Source: Psoroptes ovis
Taxonomy: Eukaryota > Arthropoda > Arachnida > Sarcoptiformes > Psoroptidae
DNA: 64,000 nt
NCBI GenBank assembly: GCA_002943765.1
Contig: PQWQ01000008.1
Span: 1,426,001 to 1,490,000 of the forward strand
Direction: 5' to 3'
Within the stretch, counting starts at the first letter, position 1, and the number at the start of each line of letters is the position of its first letter. Shown piece after piece: positions 49,601 to 62,234 of this stretch. A program made the position numbers and the translations under genes. Under the pieces are notes generated by a model that did no database searches, was not told where the DNA came from, and saw nothing but the letters and a program-made list of their open reading frames with translations.

Positions 49601-52600
49601 TCGAAAAATATTTGATATTGTTTGCCTTTGTAGACCATGGTATGTGTACTCTTTGTGGTTATTATTGTTATAATTATTATCATGATTATTATTGATTAGG
49701 ATTATTTTTATTTGACGGCTAAATAATCAATTTATTTAGAGTTTGTTTTCAAAAGTAAGTGTGCTGTCATTGCTGTTGTTGAATGTATTTTTGCTTTAAT
49801 TCAAACATTTGCATTTGAAGCAATTGTAAAATCATGTTCAGAATGTGTTTAAATTTGAAAATTATTATTTTTTCATCCATCCATAGGTCCAAGTGCATTG
49901 AACATTTTCTTTTTCCGCAACAAATGATGGAAATGATGAAAACAGCACAGAGAAATTAATGAATCATTGGAACGAATCACTGAATGTTATTATTGTAACG
50001 TGTAATAACAATGAAAATTTTTTTGAAAATTAAATTTTCAGTCATTACTTTCGCCAAAAAATTGTATGTTAATTTTTTCACTTATAATAAATGAATGGCT
50101 GTTGATGGTAATGGTGATGATGATGATGATGATGATGATGTTGTTAAAATCAACAATGGATAAAATAATAATTCTCGGGTAAATAATTCGTTTCATGAAT
50201 TTTTTTTCTATTCTGCTCTATTTTTACTAATAATTTCATTATTTTCAATTATATTCACTTGAATAGGAAGAAAAAACAGAAAAATTGATTCATTCAATCA
50301 ACTTATTTAGACACGGTATTATACCGTTATGATGTTGATGATGATGGTTCATAGACAAATATTTTTTTATATGAATGTATAGATGTATGAAAATTATTGA
50401 ATTGTATCGAATTGATAAATATAAAAATTGAATTAAATACATATGACTGAATGAATGAATGAAACGGTAGGGAATTTTTCTAGCACAATTTTCGGCCCGT
50501 TGATCATTCAGACTGTTAGCTAGGAAAAAAGGCCAATTTTTTTTGAATTGATGGAAATTAACAGCATAATTTCGAACAATTTTGCCATCGGGACCCGAAA
50601 CACTTGAAGACCACATGCAGATCATAAAATGATGATTATAATGATGATTGTACCAATAATTATAATAATCAACAATAACAAATTAATTCAAATGTACTCA
50701 TGAATTACAAGAGAGTAAAAGATGGAAAAAAAATTGAAATATTCATCCGTTTCATTTGAAATAATTGCATAGATGTTTCTACACATGTATGTATTATCAC
50801 TGAACAAACATTGCAATAATTTGACTAATCAAAATCAAATGAAATTTCAATTTACAGCCAACCAAATAGAATAAAAATCAACCAGTCATCCATTGTAATA
50901 TTAAAACAATTTTCAAGCAAGCATAAAGCACCATCAACATTTGAATAGAAATTGACGAAAAAGATGAGAAAAAAATTAATTTGCATTATAATTTCAATTC
51001 AACTCATCATTTCATAACATATCTTATGCATTCGGGATATAATTCAACCATCCATCGGACATTTTACTGGCGAATTGTTCCGACATATCAAATTTGAATT
51101 AATTTGAATCAAAATGTCAAATATCAATCTGTAAGCAAGACACAAAAAGTCAAGAATAAGAGCAATAAATGTACACGTGTTCGGATCGTATCGTTTCGAT
51201 AAAAATGATTCATTTATCCCAAAATTTATGGTCATTTAGTGAAAAAAATTCTCTTGGACATCTTTGGAAAATAATATACATCCATTCAAGAATCATTTTG
51301 CAACAATAGCAATCAACAGGAAACAGGAAACTTGAATTTTGAATTTCATTCATTGAATGAATGAATGAAAATTGAAAATGATGATAATTTATTAAACAAA
51401 ACAACAACAATAATAACAACAACAGCGAAAAACTTTTGAAAACTTTATAAATGTGGACAACAATAATAACATTTCAAATGTTTTCAATAGCTTTTGGGAT
51501 ATAAAAGAATCAATTATCATCTGACCATTATGTCTGTATGAGAAAAACATCAAGCCAATTTTCTTTTTTGAAAACCATTAACCATTAATAGTAATCAAAA
51601 TAATAATAGTTATAGCAATAGTGATGATATTAGATTTAAATTTTTTGTTCCATGACCAATTTGATCATCAACATCATGAACATCATTGTTAATGTTATTA
51701 TTATTATTATTTGTCATTTTGAACAACAACAACAACGAATAGCAACGACGACAACAACAACAACAAAAAACTTGTAAATTATCATGGAAAATTCATGAAA
51801 TTTTCCAAGTGACAACTTTTTTTTGAATTTCAGAATGAAAAGAAAAAAAAACAGCAATTGAATTGAATATATTTAAGAGCATTATGATGAATACAGAGAT
51901 AAGTGAGTATATACATAGAAATTACATTGTAAAATGTAAATTTTGTTTAAAATTTTTTTTTTATTTCCATTAGAAATTCTTCATTATTCTATTATCATTA
52001 TGATTAGCTTTTTGAAATGGAAGAAATGAAAACATTTTAAATTTAATTTTCATCTTTATTTTTTCTTTTTTTAATACACAGAAAAAAATCTGAAACTTTT
52101 TATCAATGTTTCAATGGCTTTTTTCAATATTAAAAAATATTTTAATGGTAAAATTGAATTTTCATCTAAAAGGCTCAAAAAAAAGTAAGTCAAATACGAA
52201 ATTTTATTTTTTTTTTACGAAATTTTCAATTTTCCAAAGCAGTAAAGTGTCCAATTTCAATTTGAATTTGTCGGCATTTTTATCCGAGTTGAAGACCGAA
52301 TATACGAAAGAAGAAGAAACATTTGACATTTTTCTTATGATAATGATTATCGGAAAAAAATGCACAATTATCTTGGGATTTTTGTTGGCTTTGCAGAAAG
52401 AAAATTTTCAAAAAATGGTAATCATTTTGACGATAATCACACACATACGCACACATCAAAATGCGAAAACCACAGGTTAGAAAAAAAAAGAATGGCCAAT
52501 GGTCAAACCAAAGTTCACAAAACGCCGCTGCTTGTGGGCGTTTTGTGTATGTGTGTGTGTATGTGATTGTATTTGGTAATTTTCTATTTATCTGGTCGGC

Positions 52601-53230
52601 AAAATATTGTGCAAACAAACAATTAGAAGATGAATCTTGAAAAAAATCAATTACTATGAATCGACGGCTTACAATTTATCCAATGAATGATTATTAAATG
52701 TCATCAATTCAAGGTAATCATAACAACAATAATAATGATAATTTTATGAATGAATCAGTGAATAGGAAAAAAAATGGTGAAAGATTTTCAATTTTCAATT
52801 TTCACACAAATATCGTTTCGACGACACAAAAAAAAGAGATCATCAATTATCGTTTATTGTTGTTGGTCATATATATTGCGAACAACAATAAACGATAATA
52901 ATCAATGATGGTAAATAATAATGGTCATAATTATGATCATTTTTTTTATTATTTCGATCATGATAATAATCATTTACATGACAAATAAATAACGAAAACA
53001 AATAAACCGATGATAATATCGTCAATCAGCACATATGAATATATGTGAATGAAGCAAAAATGGACAATCATAAAATGATAGACCCTTAGCTATCTTTATG
53101 GACATTCTATTTTGTGTTGATGATAATAAATGGTATTTATCTTTGATTTTACGCTAACATATATGGTTAAATAATGATGATAATAATAATTTGAAAATGA
53201 CTTAATTTTTTTTTATTTTCATTCATATAA

Positions 53231-53308
53231 TAGGTTGTCCGTGAAGTTCTGGCCGAATTTCATGAGCGACTCTATTGATTTATCGGAATGAACTTTTCGG
53301 ACAACCTG
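53231..53308. mobile_element. mariner-like MITE, subfamily C (reverse orientation)
   Basis: A 78-bp element starting TAGGTTGTCCGTGAAGTTCT and ending CTTTTCGGACAACCTG. The interior TCATGAGCGACTCTAT is the reverse complement of the subfamily C centre. Confidence 0.75.
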
Positions 53309-53580
53309 ATATTTTTCAACAGATTAAAATAGGGAAAAATTTTGTAAAGTAAGTAACCTTTATGATGAGAATCTGCCATTATTATTATTATTATTATTAT
53401 TATTCTGGTGTGAAATGGAAAACTTTTACATTTAATAATAATAATAATAATAATGACATTGATATCATATGACTAAATGAATGAATGAAACGGGAAATGA
53501 ACAATCTTTACTACAATTTTTTTTTGAAATCAAGTTTTTCCGAACGTACACATTTAGGAATTATTAATTGGTAAAAATAT

Positions 53581-53658
53581 TAGATTGTCCGAAAAGTTTA
53601 TTCCGCTCAATCAATAGAGTTGCTCATGAAAATCAGCCAAAACTTTCCGGACAACCTA
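53581..53658. mobile_element. mariner-like MITE, subfamily C
   Basis: A 78-bp TA-bounded element: TAGATTGTCCGAAAAGTTT, interior ATTCCGCTCAATC and AGAGTTGCTCATG, end CTTTCCGGACAACCTA. Confidence 0.8.
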
Positions 53659-54449
53659 ATAATATATACAACTACACAACAACAACAGCATCATTAAGAA
53701 ATGAATGAATGAAATGTTTACTACCCAATACCATAAAAGTAGCCAATTTCAAAATGGTAAGCGTGACTATTGATTAATACTTGATTATTTATTTATTTAT
53801 TTATTTATCATTAATGAAAAATGTTCAAAATAGTGTTGAAATGTAAAAGAAGGAAGAAGAAAAAAAATTGAAATTTTTTTTTAATATTCTGTCTCATATA
53901 TATTCTCTGGGCTATACACTGGGTTATTATGGTTTCGGAGAAATCAAAAAAAAAAGAAAAAAAAATGAAATGAAATGAAATTCTCTGATTTAATCATTTC
54001 GATTATTTGTATACAAATCAATCTCAAGAGAGTATAATCTCAATGATTTCAAATGAAAAATATTGAATGAATGAAATAAAAAAAAAACGAAAAAAAAATC
54101 AAAAAAAAAAAAAAAAAAAAATTCGAAATCCATGGGCCAATGAATCGTCGACATAAACAACATTGAAAATCGACCAATTTTTTTTTCTATTTATTTAAAA
54201 TTCAATGTGGAAAAGAAAATATTGTATTACAACGTGTGCATTTGAAATGAAACATTGAAACATACCGTCAAGAAGAAACAAAAAAATTACCATTCCGAAA
54301 TTGTAATCATTATGGAAATTTGAATTTTTTTTGGAATTGGAATTTTGGATTCAAATTTGATGAGAATTTTTTTTTATACTTCTCAATCTTCCATGAAAAA
54401 AAAAAACTTAATGGATGTAAATATATATTGCTCATTTATTTACTATTAT

Positions 54450-54527
54450 CAGGTTGTCCGGAAAGTTTTTGCCTGTCATATCGTCGAAAAAAATTGGAAA
54501 ATCGGCAAGAACTTTTCGGACAACCTA
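54450..54527. mobile_element. mariner-like MITE, subfamily B
   Basis: A 78-bp hairpin: CAGGTTGTCCGGAAAGTTTT with AGAACTTTTCGGACAACCTA. The centre CATATCGTCG resembles subfamily B. Confidence 0.75.
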
Positions 54528-56598
54528 ATACAATTATCTCATCGAAAACATCAACAAAAGTATATTCGGAAAAAGTAACAAAAAAAAATTTGATCAAAAT
54601 TTATATGCGAGCGATGAAAATGTGATAAAAATCTTTTGGATTCATTCATTTATCGAAAAACTAACAAATTTATTTTTCAAATTTAATCAATGGATATTCC
54701 GAATATACAAATATACGAATGAATGAATGGTAAGATGCATTGAAAATTTTTCCAATTTCAAAGATTTTATCAATGAATTCGAATGGTAATGGTAAAATAA
54801 TGGTCATGTTGATGGTAAAACAAAAATTGTATCAATCAAATTTGTTTTTATATTTTGATTAAGTGATTTTGATAATAAATAATAATAATATGGCCAAAAA
54901 GGTTAGTCGGGCAAATGGTATGTATGTTGGTTTGTTAGTTTGTTTTTGTTTGTTTGTTTAAATCTTTCATCAATGAAAATCATTGATTTGAATCTTAATT
55001 TCATATTTATTTTTGTATCATTCGATTATTATGAATATTAAATTTCATTATATCTCTGTGTGTTGTAGCATGTTTGAAGCAGATGTTTCAATGGTTTTAT
55101 CGCTATTATTATTGTTGTTGTTAGCATCCCAAAATGAAATATTTTTAAAAATTATTTAATTTCAAATGTGCCCTCCAATTGAATTGCCCTCAGATTCTGA
55201 ACTGATAGCTCGAATTTATGCATCATAAACTGGCATTGAAGGTCCCCACACCAATCAACAACAATCACTGCCAGAACTATTGCTGTAAAAGGTATCGTAT
55301 TTTATCGAATTTTTTTTTTTGGCAACTATTTCCTTTAGGATAAGCCTCGGCTTATACATAGCATAGAACTTGAAGTATTCATCATCATCATTGAAAAAAT
55401 GAAAATTCAAAATCAAATCAATCAATCAATAATTTAAAATTGATTATGTTGTTATACGATTATTGTTATTATTATTATTGAAATTTTTATGTATATGAAA
55501 ACATACGTACAAATGAATCAGTAATTTTGGAAAATAATTATTCATTTATTAACATTGGAAACGAAAATACACAAATGTTTTTTTTTATCGTTATTACATG
55601 GCACGTGTTTCGATTCAATTATATATTGTATTGATCATTGAATAATCATCAAATGCAAATACATACGCGAATGCACACACATACACGCGTCCGTAACATG
55701 ACCATTGAATAATAACAATAAAAACAACAACAATCGAAAATCGATTGATGAAAAAGCGAAACTAAATCAGACCTTTCAAACATATATCGTCACTACTATT
55801 ATGGCTCGAAACGCGTGTTTGTATCATTATATTTTATATGGCCAATAATTTGATTGTTATCACAAGGAATTTTTTTCATTTCTCCATTACATTTCAATGA
55901 TTTTTTCATTGATTATGTTTATTACCATCATCAATCGGCAATCATGTGTGTGCCGTTGACTATGAATATGAACCCAAATTGTAACAAATTAATATTTTAT
56001 TATGTGTTATTCGTGTGTGTATCAGCGTGCCATCGACAATAATACACAATCAACATCAGCAACAGCAACAACAACAAAAATAACCGTGAATTGACTAATT
56101 TTCAAACGATAAAATAATTGGGAATAATAATCGCAACAGCAGCCAATGTAATAATCAACAACCGTTATGAATAACATAAATTAACAATTGATTGTGTACT
56201 GATTGATTGGTTTTACAATTGATGAAATCTATTGGTCATGGAAAAGAAAACATTTGAAGGTTAATTGTAAGTAATTTTTTTTTCAAATATTTCAACGATA
56301 ATAATGAATTTCAGTTATGTAGTAATTCATTATTATTATTATTATTCATTAGTATGGATGACTAAATAATCGAGAGAGTTTATTATTCGAAAAATTATTG
56401 AAAAAATTGTGAAAAATGAAAATTTTAACACGTTCAAAAATGAATGAGTGAATAGAAATGTATGAAATGTTAATTGGAAAATATGAAAATTTCGAACATA
56501 ACACGTGTTAATTATTGAAAATGTGTTCAAATACTCAAATTTTGTTTATTGGTGTGTTTGAGTGGTAGATGAAAATTTTGCACCGATTATTTTGGTAT

Positions 56599-56676
56599 TA
56601 GGCTGTCCGAAAAGTTCATTTCACCTAATCAATAGAGTTGCACATGAAAATCGGCCAGAACTTTCCGGACAACCTA
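56599..56676. mobile_element. mariner-like MITE, subfamily C
   Basis: A 78-bp TA-bounded element: TAGGCTGTCCGAAAAGTTC, centre AATAGAGTTGCACATGAAAA, end CTTTCCGGACAACCTA. Confidence 0.8.
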
Positions 56677-57109
56677 ATATTTTTTGAAATATGTTTGATT
56701 TTTTTGCAATTTTATCTCTGAAAAAGTTTTTGAAAACACTTATCATGGCATACAGAAAACATTTATGATCAATGAACCGAAACATTTGGAAAAAAACAAA
56801 TTTAATTAAATTATTATTATTGTTATTAATTAACTAATAATTATCATTATTATTCCATTTCAGATGTTTTAGATTATAAAGAAGCAATAATTCAATTGAA
56901 TTGTTGATGAAGAGATTTTTATTTTTTTTTTGGCAAACGATAATCAAATAACCGCAACAACAACGACATCGCCATTGACAATCGAACAATTAATTGGATG
57001 ACATTTCACACATTTATTTTTGCTTAATGGCAAATTTCATTATCATCAACCAATCCGACAACAAGAAAACAAAACATGATTTTAAAAATCAAAATTCAAT
57101 GATATATAA

Positions 57110-57188
57110 TAGGTTGTCCGAAAAGTTCATTCCGCTTAATCGAATAGAGTTGCCCATGAATATCGGCCAGAATTTTCCGGAGAACCTA
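57110..57188. mobile_element. mariner-like MITE, subfamily C
   Basis: A 79-bp TA-bounded element: TAGGTTGTCCGAAAAGTTC, interior ATTCCGCTTAATCGAATAGA, end TTTTCCGGAGAACCTA. Confidence 0.8.
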
Positions 57189-58385
57189 ATATATTATGAA
57201 GACGATTCACTTGATTGATTCAGTCAATTTTCATTTATTTGTGATTGATTTATCTATCAATCAATGACTACAACTAATTAATTAATCAATAGGTAAGTTA
57301 TCATTAAAGTTATAATTTAATTTCAATTTATTTATTTTATTTTGAGTCAATCTAATTTAATTTGATTAGAATTTTGATCGGAAACATTTTTTTTTTCGAA
57401 AATTTAATTGAAATCATCATTTGTGGCATGTGTGGTCCATTGACGAATGTGTCTGCAATCTCTTACCTGCTTTAAAGGTTAAATTTTTTTTAAAGGTTAG
57501 TGTCATTTCTGTTTGATTGACAATCAAATTTTCAATTGAAAATTTGATTTTTGTTCGCGAATCTATGCATTTACATGATATTATGATATTGACGTATCAA
57601 TTCACCCCTATTTCTCACTGATAAACCGCGGCCTATCATAATTAAAGAGTTGAATTCATTACTCAGTCTCAACAATGCGAAAAAACTATAACCTTTAAAA
57701 ATCCTTTTTTTTGCGTCATATACAATAATCAGCAGATGTGTGTGTGTGTGTTTCAGAGCTCAGATTTAATAGAATTTATCGCATTTTTTATATTATAAAC
57801 ACATCAAAAATTCAAACAGTAAAAAAATTAATGGATTTTTCTCTTATTTTAGGGGCTATAATTTCTTCACCAAATCTTTCCAAGATCAAAAAATGAAAAA
57901 AAAAACCAAAATTACATTTTCCCATTTCAAAATTAGATTTCGACTTGATTCTTTGATTCTTTCTTTCTCAGAATTTCCATTTTCTTTTGCTCAAAAAAAA
58001 AATTTTGCCTTTTTAAATTATTGATTAGCATCAATTTAGATGATGATGATGATGATGATGGTAAATAGCAAAATAAGGGGCTAAGAAGTGGTTGAAAGCC
58101 AGAAAAAAAAAATGAAAATGGAAAACCGCACATCCATTTATGTCAAGTTTTAATGGTTTTTTTTGTTGGCTTTTTTACTGCTTTATGTGTGTGTATGTGT
58201 ACCAAAACCACAACGAAAGCAAATAATGTTTTCATAAAATATTATCGTACCACAACACACAACATTCGCAGTGTAAAAAAGCTTATTTATTCTGTGAAAA
58301 ATTGAAAAAAAAATCAAATATATAAAAATGTCATTTATGATCTTGACAATCTCTGTTTTTGAATGGAAAAACTTTACACATTTCA

Positions 58386-58466
58386 TGAGGTTGTCCGGAA
58401 AGTTCTGGCCGATTTTCATGAGCAATTCTATTTGATTAAGCGTAATGAACTTTTCGTATAATCTTA
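58386..58466. mobile_element. mariner-like MITE, subfamily C (reverse, degraded)
   Basis: Starts TGAGGTTGTCCGGAAAGTTC, interior GATTTTCATGAGCAATTCTA, degraded right end GAACTTTTCGTATAATCTTA. Confidence 0.65.
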
Positions 58467-58590
58467 TACATTTAGAATTTTATTCATGTAAGTTTAACCA
58501 CACAAGAAATGAAATTGAATGAATTTTTTTTCAAAAATTCAATTAATTTCTAATTAGCTACTGGTGTTGCAATTTTCATTCATACTATTT

Positions 58591-58669
58591 TAGGCTGTCC
58601 GAAAAGTTCATTCCGCTCAATCCGATAGAGTTGCTTATGAAAATTGGCCAGAACTTTCCGGACAGCCTA
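58591..58669. mobile_element. mariner-like MITE, subfamily C
   Basis: A 79-bp TA-bounded element: TAGGCTGTCCGAAAAGTTC, interior ATTCCGCTCAATCCGATAGA, end CTTTCCGGACAGCCTA. Confidence 0.8.
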
Positions 58670-58793
58670 AAAATTACAATAATTACAATCATTAATATGT
58701 GAACAACATTATTGATTACAATTTCAAAATTTAATTTGATTTTTTTTTCACTTTTGTTAATTGTTTTATTACTTTTTTTGTTTGTTTTTGTTT

Positions 58794-58815
58794 TAGGCTG
58801 CTCGAGGAGCACCTA
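58794..58815. mobile_element. 22-bp remnant with MITE-like ends
   Basis: TAGGCTGCTCGAGGAGCACCTA keeps TAGG/CCTA ends around a CTCGAG core. It could be an internally deleted copy or chance. Confidence 0.3.
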
Positions 58816-60574
58816 ATTTAGGGTAATAAAGGGTTTGTTTGAGTTTGTGTATGAGGGTATCACCATAGGACTAGTGTATGAGCCATGTATTTCTTGGTAT
58901 TATTTGGGTTAATAAGGGTGCAGGCACACAATTTTCTTTCGATTCAAGAAGGGTTTCATTTTTTTTTTATTATTACCCTTTGAATACCAAAAAGTAAAAA
59001 AAACTTTTTTCTTAATTATCATTATTTGTAAATAATGAAATAATGATAATCGATCATATAAATAAATGAATGAATAAGTGAATGATTCGATATAATTATT
59101 ATCATTTATTCATGTAATTAATTATATGATAATTAATCATTAATCATTCATTATTCATTTATTTATGATGATAATTATCATTACTATCATCATCATTAAT
59201 GATGATGATGATGACAGTAATTACATATGATTTACCATTGATTATTCATAATATGTCTAATACAACCAACGAAAAAAATACCTTTGTATAACCGTTGAAA
59301 AAGAAACATTTTATTTTATTACCCTCTTAAGGTTTGTTGTTTTGGGCTTCTTTTTTCTTTAGCAATTCAATGCCTATAGCCGCGCAAGGCTTTGATTCGA
59401 AATTCTCGCTGCAAGCCAAAAAAAAACCAAAGAAAAAATTAAGTAATTACGAATATTACGAAAACAAAAAAATCATTTGTGAATTTGTTCGTATGTCGAA
59501 GCTTAGTTAAGAACGAATACGAAATTAGAAAGAATATATCAATTACATGCCGATCATTGGTCAAATTTTCTCTGTAGCGCTTAACCTTAAATTTCATAGG
59601 TAAACACAGGTAAAACAGGTACAATTCATGCCAAATACCTCTTTGAATGCTACACGCTACCGAAGCAATAATAAACGAACAACAAAAGTAATAATCGAAT
59701 TATAATTAATGATCAATCACAATGGTCATCAACAAACATATTTGGTAACCTTTTTTTGGTTGATCGAAGCGCAAGATTTAAGCGGCCAAAGAAAAAAATT
59801 GAAAAAATTCTTTCATTGGTCAATGTATGTAAGTAATGTAAGTATTATTACATTCAATGATTTTGTTTGTTAACTTCTTGTTTGATGACCACCAAAAATT
59901 TTAAAATTTTCATTATCACCAAGCCTTGTGCCTTGAAGCATTCTTATCGATAAGCCGGTCATCAATCGATTGACGCGGCAAAAATTCTCGGTATTTTTCG
60001 ATTGAAATTAATATAAGGATTAGACCTAAGATGAAAGATGATGGCATTGATGGGATGATACACTAGGGTACCTTTGGCGAAAATTTCTATTTTCATTTTC
60101 CCCGCTCTTCTACCGTTTAAATTTCAAGGTACTTTTCCTGATAATTTAAGATTTGAAATTTTACAGATTTTTTCCTCAAAAGTCTCTGCTTTACCAGCTC
60201 TCTTTGGCTATCAATGTCGGTTTCCATAGATTTCCATCGAGAAAAAAAAATTATTTCAGGTAATTTAATTTGTTTTTTTACTGGAAAATTTCCTTATTCT
60301 AGTATTACCATATCAATTGAGATTTTGGCTCCACAACGATTGGCTTTCGAATTTTGGTAATTTTCAATAAGCGTTTTAATGTATAATTTACGAAAAGAAG
60401 AAAAAAATGGAAAAAATTGGAAAAAAATTGATTGATGCCTAAGCTTAGCTTTGATCATTTTCTTTTGATTCTCCATTTTGAATAGCTCTGAACAACTCCA
60501 TCATCATCATCATCATCAATCGATTCAATTATTATTATGGGCTATAAATTGAGCAAGTATAAAGTCAAGTAATT

Positions 60575-60656
60575 TAAGGTTGTCCGAAAAGTTTTTACCC
60601 GATGTTTCATGAGCAATTCTATCGTATTAAGCGGAATCAACTTTTCGGACAACCTA
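60575..60656. mobile_element. mariner-like MITE, subfamily C (reverse orientation)
   Basis: An 82-bp TA-bounded element: TAAGGTTGTCCGAAAAGTTT, interior TTCATGAGCAATTCTATCGT and ATTAAGCGGAAT, end CTTTTCGGACAACCTA. Confidence 0.75.
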
Positions 60657-61049
60657 AGTTTTTTTGAGCTAAATAATAATTGCATCTATAAAAATGATTT
60701 GAATAATTTCAATTCAAATCATTTTCACTGCATTCCCCCTAACATTTTCTTTAAATTGCAATTTTCTTGGAAAAAATTTAATTTTTTCATTCAATTTCTT
60801 AGACAAGAAAAACTTTTTCGAAAGAAAATCGATTGATTTTTGATTTTTCCGAAAAGTTTTTCTTGATTCCCGAGAAAATTACCCGAACTCTGCCTGCCCT
60901 TTTTCTACCGAGCATCCTACCTCTTCTCTGTTGTGTGTTTGCCCTTTTTTTTCTATTTCTCAGTGATTTCTTTATCAAAGCATGTACTGACTGACTGACT
61001 GATGTGTATGCACCACACTATTATCTCTGTATACACGAATCATAAATAT

Positions 61050-61130
61050 TAGGTTGTCCCATAAGTTCTTGTCGTTTTTTTAAACTTTTTTTTTTACTAA
61101 AAAAACGGCAAGAACTTATGGGACAACCTA
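61050..61130. mobile_element. mariner-like MITE, subfamily A
   Basis: An 81-bp TA-bounded hairpin with arms TAGGTTGTCCCATAAGTTCT and AGAACTTATGGGACAACCTA. It lies about 250 bp upstream of the predicted homeobox-gene promoter. Confidence 0.85.
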
Positions 61131-61386
61131 ATAAGAAAAAATCCATTTAATTTTTCTCATTTAAAATTTCACAAAGCGAACATGTGTGTTTGTGTGAATA
61201 TACGCAAGTATCGAAACAAACAAATGAAAATGGTTTAAAAAAATTTATTCCTCAGCTTAAAAGATGTTTAAATCTTTTTTTTTTTTGCCATTTTGGCGTC
61301 GTATTTTAACGGCCATTTTGTTTTTGCGTTAAAATATATAAATTGACTCAATGAATGAGTGGAGAAAATAGCTGAAAATTGCCTAT

Positions 61387-61484
61387 GGGCGGTGCTCACC
61401 TTAATTGGCCAATCATTGTTAATGTTCGATGAACGTTGGGCGGAGCTTCGGCGCTGATTTTAACCAATGATAATGATTATAAAT
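61387..61484 (+). promoter_or_regulatory. Predicted proximal promoter of the homeobox gene
   Basis: Within 98 bp: GC boxes GGGCGG at 61387 and 61438, CCAAT boxes at 61409 (inside the palindrome ATTGGCCAAT) and 61464, and TATAAAT at 61478. The order, spacing and plus orientation of the TATA box fit a start site near 61510, 725 bp before the ATG. It is the most GC-rich patch for several kb. Inferred from motifs only. Confidence 0.5.
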
Positions 61485-61525
61485 AATCAAAGATTTGCTG
61501 CTAAATGGTAAAAAATCATTTTCTC

Positions 61526-61567
61526 TTTTTTTTTCTATTTTAACAAATGTTAAAATAGAAAAAAAAA
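61526..61567. repeat. 20-bp perfect inverted repeat just downstream of the TATA box
   Basis: TTTTTTTTTCTATTTTAACA at 61526-61545 is complementary to 61548-61567 with a 2-base loop. It lies at or just after the predicted start site, so it would be in the 5' UTR. Confidence 0.7.
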
Positions 61568-62234
61568 ACAGGAAAAAATCATTTTAAACAGCAGCAAAAT
61601 GAAATGAAATGAAATACGAAAAAAAAAACCAAAAATTGAAATCATTTGCCATTATTCAATTTATTTGGACATTTATTGCCATTTATATTTGTTGTTGTTG
61701 TTGTGAATGGTGCACACACACAAACAATAACAACAAATAGAAACACAGATACTGATACTAACATTAATACACATTCATCAGTGAGAATTGCTGCCTGAAG
61801 AATCAACGCTTTTAGAAAATGTTACGCACGCGGTGTTCCTGTGTGTATGTGAGTGTGTTAATCGTTCAATTTCTAAACATTTTGTTCTTCAATTTTTTCT
61901 TCTTCTTGTTTTGAATGTTTGAAATCATCGTTTGCGTTGAACAATCATTTACAGTGTTTCTGTTGTTCAATGATGATCATTATCATTTAAAATTGTTGAA
62001 TATTTTGTATAATTTCTTCCAAATAATACTTTGTGAATGTTTTCAAAGTTTTCAAAATTTCTTCGGAAAACTTTGAAAAAAATTAATTTTAATTCAATTT
62101 CAATCAATTTTGATCAATTTTAATCCAGTTTTAATTCAATTTTAATTCCAGTTTTAATTCAGTTTTGGTGCATCGTCAATTTCAATGTGAATTTAATTCA
62201 GCTTAATTCGATTTCAATCAATCAAACATAAACA

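Larger units (their letters stand above)
43849..53230. other. MITE-free gene desert
   Basis: 9.4 kb without a supportable gene or any copy of the hairpin MITE. It holds scattered (GAT)n, (AAT)n and (CA)n tracts and, on an otherwise AT-rich background, GC-richer islands at about 45280-45310, 47100-47300 and 48360-48540. Its position upstream of a homeobox gene suggests distal regulatory DNA (inference). Confidence 0.45.
53309..61370. other. Gene desert rich in MITEs
   Basis: 8 kb with nine further hairpin MITEs, one MITE remnant, (ATT)n and (AAT)n tracts at 53378-53404 and 53433-53454, (TTTA)n at 53784-53807 and an A-rich tract at 54082-54121. No gene is supportable. Confidence 0.5.
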
